Positions 62,172-64,000 of a stretch of 64,000 nucleotides of DNA are shown here, one piece after another (the first letter of the stretch is position 1; the number at the start of each line of letters is the position of its first letter). The DNA lies in contig OY804579.1 in NCBI GenBank assembly GCA_963680875.1, positions 12,539,506 to 12,603,505 of the forward strand, in the 5' to 3' direction. A program made the position numbers and the translations under genes. The notes under the pieces were generated by a model. The model was not told where the DNA came from. It saw only the letters and a list, made by a program, of their open reading frames with translations, and ran no database searches. This stretch comes from Bathymodiolus brooksi (lineage: Eukaryota > Mollusca > Bivalvia > Mytilida > Modiolidae).

Positions 62172-64000
62172 CAGAGTAAGATCTCTCAACACAATAGTTT
62201 GTATCTTCAGAGTAAGATCTCTGAACACACTAGTTTGTATCTTCAGAGTAAGATCTCTGAACAATCTAGTTTGTATCTTCAGAGTAAGATCTCTGAACAC
62301 AATAGTTTGTATCTTCAGTGTAAGATCTCTGAACACATTAGTTTGTATCTTCAGAGTAAGATCTCTGAACACAATAGTTTGTATCTTCAGAGTAAGATCT
62401 CTGAACACACTAGTTTGTATCTTCAGAGTAAGATCTCTGAACACACAAGTTTGTATCTTCAGAGTAAGATCTCTAAACACACTAGTTTGTATCTTCAGAG
62501 TAAGATCTCTGAACACATTAGTTTGTATCTTCAGAGTAAGATCTCTGAACACAATAGTTTGTATCTTCAGAGTAAGATCTCTGAACACATTAGTTTGTAT
62601 CTTCAGAGTAAGATCACTGAACACACTAGTTTGTATCTTCAGTGTAAGATCTCTGAACACATTAGTTTGTATCTTCAGAGTAAGATCTCTGAACACACTA
62701 GTTTGTATCTTCAGTGTAAGATCTCTGAACACACTAGTTTGTATCTTCAGAGAAAGGTCTCTGAACACATTAGTTTGTATCTTCAGAGTAAGATCTCTGA
62801 ACACACTAGTTTGTATCTTCAGTGTAAGATCTCTGAACACACTAGTTTGTATCTTCAGAGTAAGATCACTGAACACACTAGTTTGTATCTTCAGAGTAAG
62901 ATCTCTGAACATACTAGTTTGTATCTTCAGAGTAAGATCTCTGAACACACTAGTTTCTATCTTCAGAGTATGATCTCTGAACACACTAGTTTGTATCTTC
63001 AGAGTAAGATCTCTGAACACATTAGTTTCTATCTTCAGAGTAAGATCTCTGAACACACTAGTTTCTATCTTCAGAGTAAGATCTCTGAACACACTAGTTT
63101 CTATCTTCAGAGTAAGATCTCTGAACACAATAGTTTCTATCTTCAGAGTAAGATCTCTGAACACACTAGTTTCTATCTTCAGAGTATGATCTCTGAACAC
63201 ACTAATTTCTATCTTCAGAGTAAGATCTCTGAACACATTAGTTCGTATCTTCAGTGTAAGATCTCTAAACACACAAGTTTGTATATTCAGTGTAAGATCT
63301 CTGAACACACTAGTTTGTATCTTCAGAGTAAGATCTCTGAACACATTAGTTTGTATCTTCAGAGTAAGATCTCTGAACGCAATAGTTTGTATCTTCAGAG
63401 TAAAATCTCTGAACACATTAGTTTGTATCTTCAGAGTAAGATCACTGAACACACTAGTTTGTATCTTCAGTGTAAGATCTCTGAACACATTAGTTTGTAT
63501 CTTCAGAGTAAGATCTCTGAACACACTAGTTTCTATCTTCAGTGTAAGATCTCTGAACACACTAGTTTGTATCTTCAGAGAAAGATCTCTGAACACATTA
63601 GTTTGTATCTTCAGAGTAAGATCTCTGAACACACTAGTTTGTATCTTCAGTGTAAGATCTCTGAACACACTAGTTTGTATCTTCAGAGTAAGATCACTGA
63701 ACACACTAGTTTGTATCTTCAGAGTAAGATCTCTGAACATACTAGTTTCTATCTTCAGAGTATGATCTCTGAACACACTAGTTTGTATCTTCAGAGTAAG
63801 ATCTCTGAACACATTAGTTTCTATCTTCAGAGTAAGATCTCTGAACACACTAGTTTGTATCTTCAGAGTAAGATCTCTGAACACACTAGTTTGTATCTTC
63901 AGAGTAAGATCTCTGAACACAATAGTTTCTATCTTCAGAGTAAGATCTCTGAACACACTAGTTTCTATCTTCAGTGTAAGATCTCTGAACACACTAGTTT
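62172..64000 (-). repeat. 36 bp minisatellite, about 50 copies, continuing past the window
   Basis: The unit is ACACACTAGTTTGTATCTTC, then AGAGTAAGATCTCTGA, period 36 bp. TCAGAG and CTCTGA within each unit are inverted arms around TAAGAT. The minus-strand frame stays open for 638 residues as a 12-residue repeat (FRDLTLKIQTSV) because 36 is divisible by three and the unit happens to lack stops. It lies in the intron upstream of the pten exon at 62056, so it is transcribed with pten but should be spliced out. The array end is outside the window. Confidence 0.93.

Overview
This is a window of eukaryotic, AT-rich, repeat-laden DNA. It is most likely from a mollusc. That is inferred from the interspersed repeats (hairpin-ended elements with internal ~140-166 bp tandem monomers, and tRNA-headed SINEs with a GTTTAACACC tail) and from the closest remembered resemblance of the one host gene. 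No bacterial-type operon, CRISPR array, rRNA or genuine tRNA gene is visible.

The only host gene I can support is pten, encoding the PTEN lipid/protein phosphatase. It runs on the minus strand across essentially the whole window. Five consecutive internal coding exons are recognisable: 62056-61882, 59760-59653, 56767-56626, 40533-40367 and 2001-1801. Together they encode human-equivalent residues 71-342: the second half of the phosphatase domain with the P-loop, and most of the C2 domain. All have GT/AG splice sites, joining phases agree, and there is no internal stop. Combined exon length equals the human exons (283, 142 and 167 bp), except the last, which is 24 bp shorter than human exon 8. 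Exons 1-3 lie beyond position 64000, and the C-terminal tail exon was not found and should lie before position 1. The P-loop keeps Cys124 and Arg130, but the exon carries Asn at the Asp92 position, Glu at the Ala126 position and Pro at the Arg84 position.

Everything else is intron, mostly repeats. Positions 1-1800 hold the end of a hairpin element, a hAT-type end fragment and a family B hairpin element. The 38.4 kb intron at 2002-40366 contains a TIR element, a palindromic element, a SINE and one LINE (7.9-36.4 kb). That LINE is broken apart by later insertions: an ATGTCTCCC hairpin element, a family B element, an unclassified 3.9 kb block, a 15.8 kb family A element filled with about 46 copies of a 332 bp satellite, a hAT MITE with an 8 bp target duplication, and a palindromic element. 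A 53 bp satellite and more family B copies follow. The intron at 40534-56625 is dominated by a 14.66 kb array of about 349 copies of a 42 bp unit that resembles the tail of a SINE. The smaller introns hold SINEs, a TIR element and a 33 bp minisatellite. The window ends inside a 36 bp minisatellite.

Many long open frames are artefacts of tandem repeats, particularly those whose period is divisible by three (33, 36 and 42 bp). They should not be annotated as proteins.
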